Source: Durusdinium trenchii (taxonomy: Eukaryota > Sar > Dinophyceae > Suessiales > Symbiodiniaceae). From it: a DNA stretch of 64,000 bases. The stretch is taken from the NCBI GenBank assembly GCA_963970005.1, contig CAXAMN010023695.1:955118-1019117 (forward strand). The letters run 5' to 3'. The first letter of the stretch is position 1. Each line of letters starts with the position of its first letter. The notes under the pieces are model-generated. The model was not told the DNA's origin, searched no databases, and worked only from the letters and a program-made list of their open reading frames with translations. Both the position numbers and the translations under genes were made by a program. This document shows, one piece after another, positions 21,401 through 29,949 of this stretch.

Positions 21401-23240
21401 TGCTGAACAACCAAGCCGCTGTAGGCCAACTTCATGAGCTCTGCATGAGCTGCCTGACATTGCTTAAGCAAGCCAGCAGCTGCGTTCGCTTCGCCCATGG
21501 TGGTTTCGTTCTCCGCCCAAGCCGCCGTCGGGAAACGAGTTCCGAACCGGTGTTTTCAAGGTGATGCGGTGAGACATATCTGAGTCTGTGGTGCTCAATG
21601 TTTGGATCGATGATCATATATATATATATATCTATATCTCTCTTTCTGTCTATCTATCTATCTATATCTATCTATATCTATTCTAACTCTTCTGATCTCG
21701 AGCGGGCGGCCCGTGGTTCGGTCCTCCTCTTGAGCCAGGTGTCCGGCCAAAGCTCATGTGATCTCATTTGTCATGGCTGCCAGTTCTACTACTGAACTGA
21801 TGTGAAGATATATGTGAAGCATTGCGGCAGGGTTGGGTTTTTGAAATTCATTGATTCGAGTAACTGTGTATATAACTTAACTCAATGAAATCTCAATGAG
21901 CTCGAAGAGTCATGTGCTGAATCATGGATGTTCAGTGGTCTGCCAGGGGGGTGCCAGGGGCATAAAATTCAAGCAAGTTCAAGCATCTCTGCGACTAATC
22001 GTGCAAATCAAGCATGTGAATCCCCAGAAGCAACGTATATATGTTTAGAAACCCGTGGCAAGAAACCACGTGGCAGCGGAAACACATTGCTATCTCAGTT
22101 TCCTGGACACTCCGCCTCAGCTGTCTATCCAAGAAGGGCATCAAAACCCCGTTCTGGACGAAGACTAAATCCTGAGTGGGCAAGTGAGTCGACCAACAAG
22201 CCAAACAGCTTTCCCCCTTTCCGGCCATGACAGAAGGAGTGCTCGATCCGAGGATTTTTTTCAAGAGGAGCAGTACGAGCAGTACAAGCAGGTCCATGTT
22301 CTTTGACCCTTTTCACCTCCCACATCCGGCTGAGTCTCCTCATGCCGCTCCTCGGGCACCATGCGAATCACCTCCTCCAAGGCGTCGTTGCGCGTGCACA
22401 CGTAGATCGGTCCCTCGGGAGCATCGCCTGGGCCGATCCGAGGGCGCCGGGCCAAATGGCCATGGGCCAATTGGGAGAAACTCCCCTGGGCCAAATGGGT
22501 TTTGGATGGTTTTGGTATTTACCATGGATTTCCTTTTTGTTTTCAGGTCCAACTGGGAGGTCTCCCGATGTTGCATACCCAGATCTTATGGACGATTCCT
22601 GCCTGTCTAGATGACAGCGATGCCTCAGGTAGATGACAGCGGTCCTTCCGAGTTGTTCCACACCATGCACAGTGTACAGGCCTTGTCTTATATGAATTAT
22701 ATAATTATATGTAGAAGATGGATCTGGACTTTAGGAAAACCACACCACACTCCGACTTCAGTGAATTCTATTCTTCAATCTGTTACCTCTCAAGATAGGG
22801 CATGTTCTGCACAAATATTGTGTATAACTTTACAAACGGAGAAACATCAACAAAACACAACAAAATAACACAGCTGCTGCACTTCTCTTCACGCCACTGG
22901 GAAAGGTCTCGCCCCTCCTGACGATCACATCCTGTCTCAGGCCCATCTTTGCAAAAGCTTCCCCCAGGCGGCCCCCGCCAACAATCACCGCCGGTGGAAA
23001 TGCCTCTGGCGCCGTGGCCTCCTCCGCCGCGCAGGCCACAGCGAAGCTGCGCCTCTGCCGCATCGCGTGGCAGGCTCCGTAGGCGCCAACGCCCGCTGCA
23101 GAGGCCAAGAGCTGGCGGCTGAGATTGCTCAGCCGACGAGTCTTCTGCATGCGAAGGAAAGGTCGCTGAAATGATTGGGCGAAGGAATGGTGCGTCACTT
23201 GTCGCGAAGTGGCCAGAGATAAGCCACTTGCCATTGCCAT
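9488..23240 (-). CDS. Rossmann-fold ketopantoate-reductase-like protein, 7 exons, 346 aa
   Basis: Exons on the minus strand are 23,240-22,895, 22,427-22,339, 22,171-22,116, 11,351-11,219, 10,421-10,356, 10,222-10,124 and 9,739-9,488. They total 1,041 bases and close in frame to a TAG stop. The first ~80 residues are Ser/Arg/Ala-rich and look like an organelle-targeting extension. Residues 85-96 (VIVGGGRLGEAF) are a Rossmann nucleotide-binding turn. Downstream motifs are IYVCTRNDALEEVI, DLVFVQNGVLMPFL, LLVYFAVAKKGE, DGKTDTDPEG, NLWISAYMMVGA, and a C-terminal ARSVAHFPTAVKEFEWRNG. From memory these match an algal NAD(P)-binding family related to ketopantoate reductases; the substrate is unknown. 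At least three introns use GC donors. The third intron (10,764 bp) holds the channel gene and the tandem array. The start is the first ATG of the open exon; the second, at 23,234, is equally possible. Confidence 0.85.
11600..14280. repeat. AT-rich tandem array of TTTACAAAG-type units with two polarity switches
   Basis: The array is built from irregular 12-20 base units around the motif GTTTACAAAGTTTT. The central part (about 11,940-13,905) has this orientation on the plus strand. The flanks (about 11,600-11,935 and 13,922-14,280) carry the reverse complement, AACTTTGTAAAAC. Open frames such as the 169-codon one at 12,369 encode only low-complexity KVYKVFTKFTKFL-like repeats and are an effect of the repeat period, not genes. 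It lies in the giant intron of the reductase gene, downstream of the channel stop. Confidence 0.9.
14842..14985 (-). CDS. Channel exon 16: C-terminus
   Basis: Reads REQRKSFESLYSSLANIEAS, then IDAQNVQVKMPPPPL and a TAG stop shortly after. A short helical segment with a Pro-rich end is a usual terminus for these channels. No polyadenylation signal is assigned. Confidence 0.6.
   Translation of the reverse strand: MNREQRKSFESLYSSLANIEASIDAQNVQVKMPPPPLNDSNATRLQL
14842..21498 (-). CDS. Single-domain voltage-gated cation channel with EF-hand-like tail, about 16 exons
   Basis: Minus-strand exons in order give an N-terminal helical region, S1, S2, S3-S4, S5, pore loop, S6 and a cytoplasmic tail. That is one six-helix domain, not the four of animal Nav/Cav channels. 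The start is ATG at 21,498 in an ACCACCATGG context. The stop is TAG at 14,842-14,844. Key motifs are the arginine-bearing S4 (FLRLVRLCRIVTRL joined to ILRVFRTLKFFSELRLM), the pore TLFQASTSGVDW and the post-S6 WNIVTSIFVEKALKLA. Single-domain voltage-gated channels are known from protists (EukCat classes) and bacteria (NaChBac), so this would be a plasma-membrane Na+ or Ca2+ channel. The gene lies wholly inside an intron of the reductase gene on the same strand. One coding frame breaks at a T run (19,422-19,429). Most exon ends are approximate. Confidence 0.75.
15365..15500 (-). CDS. Channel exon 15: tail, second EF-hand-like unit
   Basis: Reads GIDIKNAETFFRMLVELQGE, then TTIDATTFANACVRMKG and AATSIDLQTV. 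The fragments FFRML, the central ID, and ACVRMKG followed by SIDLQ are the conserved frame of the EF-hand tail. The loop's first Asp is Glu and its position-12 Glu is Thr, so calcium binding is doubtful. Confidence 0.7.
15935..16095 (-). CDS. Channel exon 14: tail, first EF-hand-like helix pair
   Basis: Reads DAQDHKMLTKLFKSKSKSSD, then GIEQRLGLEEFRKLVET. Position and helical pattern match the first EF-hand of the channel tail, but the loop lacks the spaced Asp residues needed for calcium. Confidence 0.6.
16420..16510 (-). CDS. Channel exon 13: S6 end and proximal tail
   Basis: Reads VWNIVTSIFVEKALKLAMPD. The NxVTxIFVExA motif at the cytoplasmic end of S6 is highly conserved in this channel type and gives one of the strongest family assignments here. 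Confidence 0.75.
17000..17130 (-). CDS. Channel exon 12: S6
   Basis: After an AG the minus strand reads GMVMPMAFLGYVAFVFISAF then GHDPVM. The hydrophobic helix with small residues fits S6, and the next exon begins at the expected end of S6. Confidence 0.65.
17375..17525 (-). CDS. Channel exon 11: pore loop and selectivity filter
   Basis: Reads EQLTTYFGSVGSTVVTLFQA and then STSGVDWNEPYQAL. The TLFQA pore helix followed by SGVDW is the filter region. A single Asp is the only acidic filter residue seen, so ion preference (Na+, Ca2+ or mixed) cannot be assigned from sequence alone. Confidence 0.8.
17800..17935 (-). CDS. Channel exon 10: S5
   Basis: Reads VLGSLMNVMWCVIMLVFVMY and then VFALLLQQGIVEHL, a long hydrophobic S5 helix with the start of the extracellular turret. 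Confidence 0.75.
18250..18335 (-). CDS. Channel exon 9: end of S4 and S4-S5 linker
   Basis: Reads VKILRVFRTLKFFSELRLML then DCV, continuing the S4 charge pattern into the amphipathic S4-S5 linker. The bases just before it contain TTGGCTCAAG, which resembles the end of the dinoflagellate spliced leader but sits at an internal exon and is treated as chance. Confidence 0.7.
18835..18960 (-). CDS. Channel exon 8: S3-S4 loop and first half of S4
   Basis: Reads ESTGSGVNLAFLRLVRLCRI then VTRL. Arg residues at every third position (R-LV-R-LC-R) are the S4 voltage-sensor pattern. Confidence 0.7.
19375..19560 (-). CDS. Channel exon 7: S1-S2 loop, S2 and start of S3, with frame break
   Basis: Reads NIETPFDLDPRVQIAEVLLA and then SFYVVELVLKLMVHRLFFF (S2). 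After a run of eight T on the minus strand the expected continuation NSEMSWNCFDFMCL appears only in another frame, reachable by removing one T. The WNxFDF motif starting S3 is standard for voltage-gated channels, so a one-base indel in the homopolymer is the simplest reading. Confidence 0.65.
19735..19935 (-). CDS. Channel exon 6: S1
   Basis: Reads CLHRFVNSTTFGM followed by VSGAVILLNLGVLIDLA, a hydrophobic S1 helix preceded by the RFVNSTTF element common in this family. A GTGAGT just after FGM could be a donor, which would shorten the exon; the hydrophobic continuation argues against it. Confidence 0.6.
20025..20160 (-). CDS. Channel exon 5: pre-S1 basic segment
   Basis: Reads SLRKERSMVRNTLTSLIKSN. 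Basic segments of this kind, ending in a short amphipathic helix, precede S1 in this channel family. The 3' boundary is uncertain; sequence after IKSN stays open but may be intronic. Confidence 0.45.
20465..20585 (-). CDS. Channel exon 4: N-terminal cytoplasmic region
   Basis: Reads HFDQQLQAFAANAGGEASMS followed by TASKMMKGDESD. It is protein-like and polar, without membrane segments. It lies between the acidic exon and the pre-S1 exon. Confidence 0.45.
20825..20950 (-). CDS. Channel exon 3: acidic N-terminal region
   Basis: After a CACCCAG acceptor the exon reads VSPDASHDHSEEVSEADEGN followed by APQKLPKFLGFGRTGTKAP. It is acidic and then basic, typical of a disordered cytoplasmic N-terminus. 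Assignment to the channel rests on strand, order and spacing. Confidence 0.5.
21200..21345 (-). CDS. Channel exon 2: coiled-coil-like N-terminal region
   Basis: Reads HTRGEEALLAKLEGELHKLS and IRHASPIVK, then GCAGGC, a possible GC donor. The heptad-like Leu spacing suggests a short coiled coil, as is common upstream of S1 in dinoflagellate channels. The 5' end may lie at a CAG just before HTRGEE or further upstream. Confidence 0.5.
21413..21498 (-). CDS. Channel exon 1: N-terminal helix
   Basis: Reads MGEANAAAGLLKQCQAAHAE followed by LMKLAYSG. The ATG has a strong eukaryotic start context, and an in-frame stop lies about 50 bases upstream. An additional upstream non-coding or spliced-leader-accepting exon cannot be excluded. 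Confidence 0.5.
21610..21680. repeat. (AT)n / (TCTA)n microsatellite
   Basis: An AT dinucleotide run followed by TATC/TCTA tetranucleotides. It lies between the channel start and the third reductase exon, in intron DNA. Confidence 0.85.
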
Positions 23241-25580
23241 GTGGAAAAAGGCGGGTCCGAGTGACGTTGTCACTCAAAGCGCGCGTTCGAAGAATGCTTT
23301 AGCCAAAACGAGATTGCAAACATGACTCAGGAGGGAGTTGCAAGCAAAACCATTTCAGGAAAAACATGCCAAACCTACACCCTTCTGGAAGTCCAATGCC
23401 CTCCCAAAGGTGGAAACAAATTGACACACACACATATATAATAAATGTATTCAATCTTCCAAAGTCCGAATTCCGCCCAGTCTCGAGCACCATACTCCCA
23501 GCAAGCGAGAGCATGTGCACTCCGAGGTTGTGTATCAAAGAACAAGACCAAAGCCTTGGCGATCGGCTTTGGTGCTGGCCACCCGTCGGCCCTCCCGTCA
23601 CAGGCGCGCATCGCCACGCGGCGAATGACGCGTGGCGTCCTTGGTAAGCCCGGTCAATGTTGGGGTCCATGAGCCATGAGCTTCCATGAGTGACTCAAGT
23701 GCTGTCTCGTGCCACCTGAGCCCCTCATGCCTGCCAGTGGACTTGTATGTTCTCAACCTACGAGTTAGCTGCACTAGAGAGTTACATGATGTTACATGCA
23801 AACTAGGTCATATGGCACAAATCCCATGATGTCATTTATATAGATGGGGGTCCATATAAACCACCGCTTGGGGTCTGTGCCATCACTCTCAATCCACTCT
23901 ACACGGGTGATTGTATGGATGTGACACAATGGCCGCACAAAAACTCTCTGGGATGAACGGTTCTTCCGGTAGAACTGGATCTGCTGGCGCAACTGGCCTG
24001 CCCTGGACTGCTGAATTCTTCAAGGGGCAAACTTCTGGAAGATCGGCGGGTTGAAAATCAGCGAGATGTTCCTGAGATCAATGAACCAGCATTCATGGCG
24101 ATATAGATTGCACTAGATTGTTCATTGCCATTGGTCATTGCAGAGTGGATGGCAGAATAGATGCCTTGGCTCTGTGAAAGCCTTGACTATAGTGAGAACC
24201 CTCGGCCATCAGAGTCAGAAGCACAGGAAGATTGCACCACAAAAATTGGCAAGCTTTCGGAGGGCAAACCATTGAAAGACCAAAGGACACCACTGACTCA
24301 TGTTCCTTCACTTTTCAAGTCCTTCCGCGGTCCTCATACCTAGCCCCATCCGCGAAAACACTTACTGTACTCTCAACCGGCCTTTGTGAAGCTAAAACGT
24401 GATGAGGGACACGGGACTGGATTACCCAAAAACTGTGGCAAGTTGAGGCTCGTGCCTTCAGATCCATCCACAACCAATAGGACAATCACACATGTCAACC
24501 ACCTCCTGTTTCCTCCCGCCACGTTAAAACCCACCGCTGCTGCTACTAGGCTTCTCTGCTGTGACCACCTGGGTGTGGCAAATTCCGGCACAAGTGCACA
24601 AATCCCAAAAGCCCAAACTATTTGGATCTCCATTGGACATCAACTGGTCAACCCAAAGCATCGGGTAGGGACCATGGCCCTTCCCAGCAAAGTCCAGCAC
24701 AGGAAAAAACAAACAACATGACTCTGCCTTGTTCAGAACAAATCATATATAAGTATGTTAATTATGTGTTCATGTGTTCTTTTTGGGCAGCCAACTTCAT
24801 TATACTTCATTGGTGGAATCGCGTTTGCTCCATGCACCAAACTCATTTGATTGTTTTTTGTCGCCGTGCCAAAGTCCGTCTAGGGACAATATGGAGTTCG
24901 AAAGCCCGTGAATCTATGTGTGCTCCTCTGGCCATATGCATTTCAGGTTCGTCAACCAACACCTGTGTGACCCCGAGTGGTGCAAACGGCCACGACCGGG
25001 TCTCTAGCACCACCCACTGCCACTACAGCACAGGTGGTTCATAGCCCCCCCTCACCATGTGTTTACCATCCTGTACTGTAGCGACTCTGTGAACCAACCT
25101 TTGGGCGGCGCTGGTATAGTAAATGCCCCCCCATGATCATGAACAATGCCCGCAGCGACCCGCCTGATGTTCATAGGGTGGCTTCGGAAGTTCCTCGAGG
25201 CCTGTGCGAGGTGCCTCAGTGCAAATGGGTGTTCATGTTCCTGCCAATGGCTATGCCATACTGTACCATGAGAAAATGACGCCCTCCATTCCCTCGAAGC
25301 TCAAACACCAAATTTGGCACCACCACATGAAAAAATAACACCCTTTCGTGGATCACCTAACGAACAAGTTAATACTCCCTCGCAGGAAACCAATCAAACA
25401 AACAGCCGATTGGACTCATTAGAAGTTCCTGCTTTCACCCGTCGGCCCAGCCTCGGTCCGGCCTCTTGGACTGCTTGGAGAGGTCCTTAATTCTGCAAGT
25501 TTCAACCCGAGTTTGAACAAAAGAAAACGACCCCCAAATCCCACACATCAAATGGCAACTCCCACACCACTGAGGGCGGG
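23241..25580. other. Region with no supported gene
   Basis: This is the 5' side of the reductase gene. Several open frames of 60-140 codons exist on both strands, but none has protein-like composition that convinced me. No TATA-like box or spliced-leader relic was found near 23,240, as expected for a dinoflagellate. Confidence 0.5.
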
Positions 25581-25589
25581 TCTGTTTTC

Positions 25590-25905
25590 TTGTTTTTTTG
25601 CCGTCTTTGGGCTTTGCCGGCTTGGACTTGGCCTTGCCGCAGTCTTCCTCACAGGTCCTGCAGGAGACAGGGCGCCAGGGCTCCGCATCGGGTCATACAG
25701 TTTTAACATCAGTTGACTATCAACGTGCTGCTTGCCCACAACAAAACCTACTTGCAGCAATTTCCACTGGCCTCACTGGCCTCTCCACAAAATTCTACCT
25801 TCTGCTAGCCCGCAGGTCCTTGCCAAGGAGCCTTTCCGCCAGCTGGCGGCCCAGGTGCCTTCATCCTCTTCATCCTCGGAACGCGGAAACTGACTTGATC
25901 GCTAA
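25590..25905 (-). CDS. Two candidate short exons, unrecognised
   Basis: On the minus strand about 25,805-25,900 reads FPRSEDEEDEGTWAASWRKG and about 25,600-25,665 reads CEEDCGKAKSKPAKPKDG. Both are charged and protein-like, but short. They probably belong to the 3' part of the minus-strand gene or genes that extend up to 43 kb. Confidence 0.3.
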
Positions 25906-26254
25906 TCTGTTTCAGGCTTAGTGGTGGGATCACGGGGGGCGGGACCAACACAACACGGGGCACTGCAAAGGCTAAGGCCACGGTAAGGGAAAAACGGAGT
26001 TGCCCTGCTGCCCAAATGCTGCAAAATTGATTCCCAGTCTGATTGGCTTGCGGTTCGATCACTGTTCACCATATGGTCGTAGCCGCGTCTGAAATCCAGA
26101 ACCCCGGCACGCCTTTAAACATCAATAAAGAGTCGCACCCTCCTGGCTTACAATTCCCCAACCATTGGGACAATTCCAAGGGCATTTCTATGGCCAACGT
26201 CAATCATAACTAAAACTCACATGTGGCCGAGGCTGCAGGCGGTCCAGTGCCACT

Positions 26255-26345
26255 CTCACCCCAACAGCTGATCAAACGAGGAAAGCACCTCCACCATCCG
26301 CTTGCACAGCGCACTCAACCGCTTGGGCCATTTGCCGCCCCCCTT
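26255..26345 (-). CDS. Candidate exon, unrecognised
   Basis: The minus strand reads KWPKRLSALCKRMVEVLSSF then DQLLG, an amphipathic helix. Family unknown. Confidence 0.4.
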
Positions 26346-26539
26346 GGATCACGCCAGCCTGTGCAAAGCAACAACAGTTCTAGCACAGCAATTCAGGAAA
26401 CAAGTAAAAACACCTCTTTGGCTACAGGTTTTGTCCTGTGGTTGGTCTAGGTGTGTCTAGGTTAAATGACGGCATTGCAATAGCGTACGTCGTGTTCCAA
26501 TGGCATCAGGTCCAAATGCAACTGGCGCGCTTCTCACCC

Positions 26540-26650
26540 CACCTCGTCAGTCTCAATGCCGGGGCCGGTCAGAACTTTGCCTGTCCGAAAAGAGTTGGGA
26601 ACAAACATACTCAGCCGCTGCGCAACATCAGTGATGCCATTGCCAGCTCG
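26540..26650 (-). CDS. Candidate exon, unrecognised
   Basis: The minus strand reads ITDVAQRLSMFVPNSFRTGK then VLTGPGIETDEVG, followed by GGTGAG, a possible donor. Good protein-like composition and a plausible splice site; family unknown. Confidence 0.45.
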
Positions 26651-27522
26651 GAACGCACAAACTTACCTATCCTATAACATGTTGCATTATAAAGCAACAA
26701 CGGGTATACCCTCAACCTTACAAAAGGAGTAGGTGTTCAAAAAACACATAACTACACAACGGCAGGTCCCGTAGGCACAAATGGCCCTTTCAGAAACCAT
26801 CAAATTTTGCAGAACGTTTTATCAGCATTCGAGTGGTCAAACAAACAGCCCTCACACACACCAGTAAGACCCAACAAGTTGAGCCAAACTACCAAGACCG
26901 ATGACAATCATGAATACTATCCCAAATCCAACTGAAACCCAGAGAGAACTATAAAGTTAGTTCTATACAAAATGAGTGGAAAATGGTTGCGCAATATTGA
27001 AAACATGATGGTCCAATGGTCCCAAGGTAGCAACATGTTGAAGTCCAAACTGTTCATGTCAAACCTTGTTACTGTTTGCAGAATGCGCTTGATGACAGTC
27101 CTACATAATGAGTGGTGCCAGCCGAAAGCTATCTCCATAGGAACTCCTACAAAATGAGTTATATTAAAAATCAAACATTTTCAGAGAGCGAGCAAATATA
27201 TATTTGCTCAGGCAGCCACTTGGCAGGCACTTGTCACTCAAGCAAGTAAACTTCAACACGCGCACTTTGAGTTCTTTACGTAAAAGCTGCAAGATTTCTT
27301 CGTCGCTAGCTCTGCAGAAGTTTGGGATTTATTCTCGGAAAAAACATATTGGATTATTTCATGATTTCTTCGCAGCTCTGGACAAAACCGGGATTTCTTC
27401 GCAGAACAGCATTGCAGAAATCTTGGTTTTCTCCAGAGCTGCGTGCGGAGAAATCATGATATTCTCCGGGCAGAAGTAGCAGTCACTTGCAGTCACTTGG
27501 CAGCCACTTGCTCGGGCAGCCA

Positions 27523-27550
27523 CTTGCAGCCACTTGCAAGTGGCTGCAAG
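27523..27550. repeat. 28 bp perfect palindrome within CAGCCACTTG repeats
   Basis: Positions 27,523-27,550 are their own reverse complement. The arm sequence GCAGCCACTTG is also repeated in tandem just to the left (about 27,480-27,535, with T/C variants) and again near 27,211. A hairpin could form; no protein-binding role is known. Confidence 0.75.
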
Positions 27551-28039
27551 ATGGAAACTCAAAATGCGCACCTCCTGCGAGCTCAATGTGCATTTTACAA
27601 AATGTTGGGCCCTTGCCTTCTTACCAAATGCTATTCCGCTGCTGCATATATTCCTTGCCAAGTGACGCAAAAATATCAACTTATATGGGCTTCCCACATC
27701 ATAGTGGAAAAAAGTTACGCTGGAGTGAGATAGTGGAAATGGTGATGTGACTTGACTGGAATATGATTTCCTCTTGTTGGCATGTGCTAGGCCAAAACGA
27801 TATGTCATCTTCAACTCCTCGGTTTGTCACATTGGACATTGGCTTGACACCCAAGATACCCCCAATCAAGCAGATCACACATCCCCGTGCGGCATGTGCA
27901 GGGTCTTGGGCCCATGCATGTTGAGGCCAATGCACAAAGACAGCACACCTCTTGGGGAAACGAACGCATTTTGCCAGAGTTGGTGGCAAGATGTTCTGTC
28001 TTGGGGTTGGAGCCGCGTGCCAGGTGGACATGGGGTCTA

Positions 28040-28200
28040 GCGGTCATATTTTCTCCCGAAGGTCCTTCCACAAGCGCTTGAGGCTGGTGGGCTAACTCGC
28101 TCTCACGGGCGCTGACAGCTGCACGATAGCTGGCGGCAGTCTGTTGAATTTCTGACGCGACATCAGCATCAAGTAAATTGAGCTTTTCTAGCTACGCTCT
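28040..28200 (-). CDS. Exon of a coiled-coil protein, unrecognised
   Basis: The minus strand reads KLNLLDADVASEIQQTAASY, then RAAVSARESELAHQPQALVE. The regular Ala/Leu/Glu pattern indicates a coiled coil. It fits with similar helical exons at 29,160-29,285, 31,070-31,190 and 34,235-34,330 on the same strand, possibly one long gene. Confidence 0.5.
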
Positions 28201-28900
28201 CCTCACAGGCGCAGCTGCTTGCACTGAGCTGATAGCACCGTCCCACCCACATGGCCACAAACACCATTCTTGCGTCCAGCCTTGACTCGCCCATTTTTTG
28301 ATTGCAGTCACAATGGAGACAGCAGCAGGCAAAGTATGTTTTCATATAATATAGTTGCTCACCCTTCTTCGGTCAGTTCTGAGATTGTGTAGCACCCGCC
28401 TCACGGGCACAAGGATTTGCACTGAGCTGAGAGCATTCCGTCCCATTCACATGGCCTCCAACACTATCATTGTGTTGGTCACCCGTCTCTCGAACTTGAT
28501 TCGAGTCCTGTCGCCTGGAGACAGCAGAAGCAAATAAAGGTTGTCATATTTAGTTGTTCACCCTTCTTTGGTCAGTTCTGAGATTTTGCAGCGCCCTCCT
28601 CACAGGCACAAAGTGTTTGTACTGTACCATGCACATGGCCCCAAACACTATTATTATGTCCAGCCTTGGCTCGCCTCTCTTGATTGGAGTCGGAGTCAAG
28701 GTTTTTTATATATTAGTTGCTCACCCTTCTTCGGTCAGTTCTGAGATTGCGTAGCGTCCCCTTCACGCGCATAGATGTTTGCACTGAGCTGGCCGCACTC
28801 CGCCCCATGCACTATCATTCCAGCCTTAGCACGCCAGTACCTTGATGGGAGTCACTGGCGCCTGGAGACAGTTGCTCACCCCTCTTCGGTCAGTTCTGAG
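28190..28900. repeat. Tandem array, 5 degenerate units of ~155-200 bp
   Basis: Full units begin TTGCTCACCCTTCTTCGGTC and then AGTTCTGAGAT at 28,355, 28,554, 28,718 and 28,872, with a partial unit from about 28,190. Each carries TTGCACTGAGCTG-like and CACATGGCC-like segments in the same order. Spacing shrinks from 199 to 164 to 154 bases through internal deletions. It starts at the edge of the 28,040-28,200 exon and appears intronic. Confidence 0.85.
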
Positions 28901-29159
28901 ATAACTGACAAACATGTGTATGTAATATATATATATACTATACACGTATGCAAACAAACATTGTCATTGTGGGATATTGTGGGATACTTTTCCGTCCGCA
29001 TGCTAGGCCCGGGCACTGGTTGAAAAGGCTCATTCAACCAGCAGCCAAAAGGGAAGACTTTGAAAGCTGCTGGGACCCAAACAACTCCCTGCAGACTGTG
29101 GTTGAGATATGTTGAGATAGTATCGGAAGGCAAGGCTCTCAATAAAAAAGGACTCCTCA

Positions 29160-29285
29160 GCTGAGTTTGCTCAGCCCTTGTTGCAGGAGTGCAGCATTCC
29201 TTTGAGAGAGCAATCGGCGCATCTCCGAGAGGCGAACCTGGATGCATGTCCAAGCCTCCTGCAACTCAGCAGCCTCATTGGTATA
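29160..29285 (-). CDS. Exon of a coiled-coil protein, unrecognised
   Basis: The minus strand reads NEAAELQEAWTCIQVRLSEM, then RRLLSQRNAALLQQGLSKLS. It is strongly helical with Leu heptads. Family not recognised. Confidence 0.5.
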
Positions 29286-29399
29286 TGACCCCGGGCCAGT
29301 CTTCAATCATAGATGCTTCTCAGGTGCTTTCATCCGCTTGACTCTTGCCCCCGCTTTCCACAGAAGTTGGTCCCAAGGCCGGTGAGAGACTTGGGCACT

Positions 29400-29665
29400 T
29401 GGACATGGAATTCGTCTCCGCTCACACCCACCACAAGCACGCCCCAGCTCTCCATACCAGTCTGGCTCACTTGGCGCCGCGGGACTCGTATGCCGCTCAC
29501 TCCTATGGACTCGTATGTTGGGAATGCGTCAGTGAGGGTACCCTTCTTATAGTCAGTGGCGATTCTGAAAGATTTGGTGATTGCTCAATCGCAGATTTCG
29601 CGGTAGATGATGGCCCCTGGAGCCAACAAATGGCACCGGTAGTGCAAGACTTTGTCCAACTCTAG
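29400..29665 (-). pseudogene. Protein-like frame with one in-frame stop, unrecognised
   Basis: One minus-strand frame reads ELDKVLHYRCHLLAPGAIIY then REICD, meets a TGA (29,586-29,588), and continues in the same frame as FRIATDYKKGTLTDAF and SQTGMESWGVLVVGVSGDEF. Protein-like sequence on both sides of the stop without room for an intron suggests a decayed copy or a sequence error. Confidence 0.4.
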
Positions 29666-29949
29666 GACTGTGGCTGAAAAGAATCCTCAAGAATCGCCAA
29701 ATGTCACTCTGGAAGGGTTCCATTGCCTGGCAGTCAGTCCTTACTAGGCAATGGCAAATGGGGCCACGGCTTTGGAGAGACAACATTTGCTACAACATAC
29801 CTTCACACAACAAAACAACATATCAACACCAGCACCACCCCAGGGTGGTTTATATATATAATGATTTTATGGTTTATAGACCCTCCTGAAGATGAATTTG
29901 GATCCAATAACCTCCCTTTGGATAGTGCTGGCACATATCAACAGAACCA

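Larger units (their letters stand above)
11352..22115 (-). other. 10,764 bp GC-AG intron of the reductase gene
   Basis: The exon before ends CTGAG and the intron begins GCGG; the intron ends ATAGAG and the next exon begins GCCTGG. The joined codons read DRQL-R-PGLPVTILLVYF, matching the expected family order with correct phase. Inside, on the same strand, are a channel gene (14,842-21,498) and a tandem array (about 11,600-14,280). Confidence 0.7.
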
